Shown: positions 6,628 through 7,013 of the stretch, piece after piece
How the letters are laid out: each line of letters begins with the position of its first letter
Numbering within the stretch: position 1 is the first letter of the stretch
Assembly: GCA_900545325.1 (NCBI GenBank)
Contig: UQZE01000109.1
Span: 1 to 7,013 of the forward strand
DNA from: an uncultured Eubacteriales bacterium
Lineage (GTDB): Bacteria; Bacillota; Clostridia; Christensenellales; Borkfalkiaceae
Length of the DNA: 7,013 nt
Direction: 5' to 3'
Position numbers and translations under genes: made by a program
The notes under the pieces: generated by a model
The model's database searches: none
What the model saw: only the letters and a program-made list of their open reading frames with translations
Told to the model about the DNA's origin: nothing

Positions 6628-7013
6628 TGTCCTGTAATCGCCGTTGATCTTCACGTAGTCGTAGGTAAGGTCGCACCCCCAAGCCGTGGCGCACGCCTTG
6701 CCGTCCTTTAATCGCACGTCTATCAGAATTTCCTCTTCGAGCAGAATTTCCTTGGCCTTTTCCTCTGAAAAAGGCACGCCCGCGCCGTTTTCGCACACGA
6801 GGATTTCGCCCTTTGCCGAACAGAACCGCACGTCCGCCCGATTGACGTCCGCGTCGGCGCCGCTGTAACCTATGGCGCACAGCACCCGCCCCCAGTTTGC
6901 GTCCGCGCCGAACATCGCCGCTTTCACAAGAGAGGAGGTGATCACGCTCTTGGCAAGGATTTTCGCGTTTTTATCGTCCTTTGCGCCCGACGCCCTGCAC
7001 TCGAGCAGTTTGG
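6625..7013 (-). CDS. argJ: ArgJ C-terminal part (glutamate N-acetyltransferase), 5' end outside window
   Basis: ArgJ moves the acetyl group from N-acetylornithine to glutamate, releasing ornithine and regenerating N-acetylglutamate; in some lineages it also acetylates glutamate from acetyl-CoA. Only the last 128 residues are visible, which is part of the C-terminal (beta) chain of this self-cleaving enzyme. The autocleavage Thr lies upstream and cannot be checked. The visible part carries the family core SSLVKAAMFGADANWGR, followed by an AIGYSG segment and the characteristic tail ATAWGCDLTYDYVKINGDYRT, which normally reads N-A-D-Y-R-T; here the Ala is Gly. The frame is open to the window edge with no internal stop, and ends at a TAG (6627-6625). 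A GTG at 6945 is an internal codon and not the start. The argB start lies 8 nt past the stop, and the argB ribosome site overlaps the stop codon, so the two are probably translationally coupled. An acetyl-recycling pathway is implied. Confidence 0.95.
   Translation of the reverse strand, partial: KLLECRASGAKDDKNAKILAKSVITSSLVKAAMFGADANWGRVLCAIGYSGADADVNRADVRFCSAKGEILVCENGAGVPFSEEKAKEILLEEEILIDVRLKDGKACATAWGCDLTYDYVKINGDYRT

Noticed and set aside
6617..6880. Possible longer ArgB beginning upstream of 6616
   Set aside because: The extra 88 residues are Arg-rich, lie out of frame over the conserved argJ C-terminus, and show no similarity to the kinase family. A TAGGAG site supports the start at 6616.

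Overview
The window is one continuous block of minus-strand arginine-biosynthesis genes, about 57% GC by eye, with no intergenic space beyond a few bases. In transcription order (high to low coordinates) it holds the 3' end of argJ, complete argB, argD and argF, and a very long reading frame that encodes carbamoyl-phosphate synthase and runs off the low-coordinate edge. Gene order, protein lengths and the A+G-rich ribosome sites suggest an uncultured Clostridia-type Firmicute. That placement is an inference, since no rRNA or other phylogenetic marker is present.

Layout: argJ stops at 6625; argB (6616-5732) follows after 8 nt; argD (5745-4570) overlaps argB by 14 nt; argF (4573-3587) overlaps argD by the 4-nt ATGA; the car gene starts at 3582, 4 nt after the argF stop. 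No promoter, operator or terminator is visible, so both ends of the transcription unit lie outside. Together the products convert N-acetylglutamate to citrulline: ArgB phosphorylates it, ArgC (not in the window) would reduce it, ArgD transaminates it, ArgJ releases ornithine and recycles the acetyl group, the CPS makes carbamoyl phosphate, and ArgF joins that to ornithine.

The unusual element is the last gene. Manual translation of every codon from 3582 down to base 1 gives 1194 codons with no stop. The first ~130 residues match the N-terminal domain of the CPS small subunit CarA. A ~25-residue linker follows, and then the whole large subunit CarB begins in the same frame. The class I glutamine amidotransferase (glutaminase) half of CarA, with its catalytic Cys-His-Glu, is absent, and there is no Met codon near the expected CarB start that would split the frame into two genes. 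This looks like a glutaminase-less CarA(N)-CarB fusion dedicated to arginine synthesis. It would depend on free ammonia, or on a glutaminase encoded elsewhere. Divergent positions in its C-terminal allosteric domain suggest that pyrimidine feedback may also be altered.

Large plus-strand open frames lie opposite the car gene, argF and argD. They are codon-aligned shadows that exist because these genes almost never use TTA, CTA or TCA codons.
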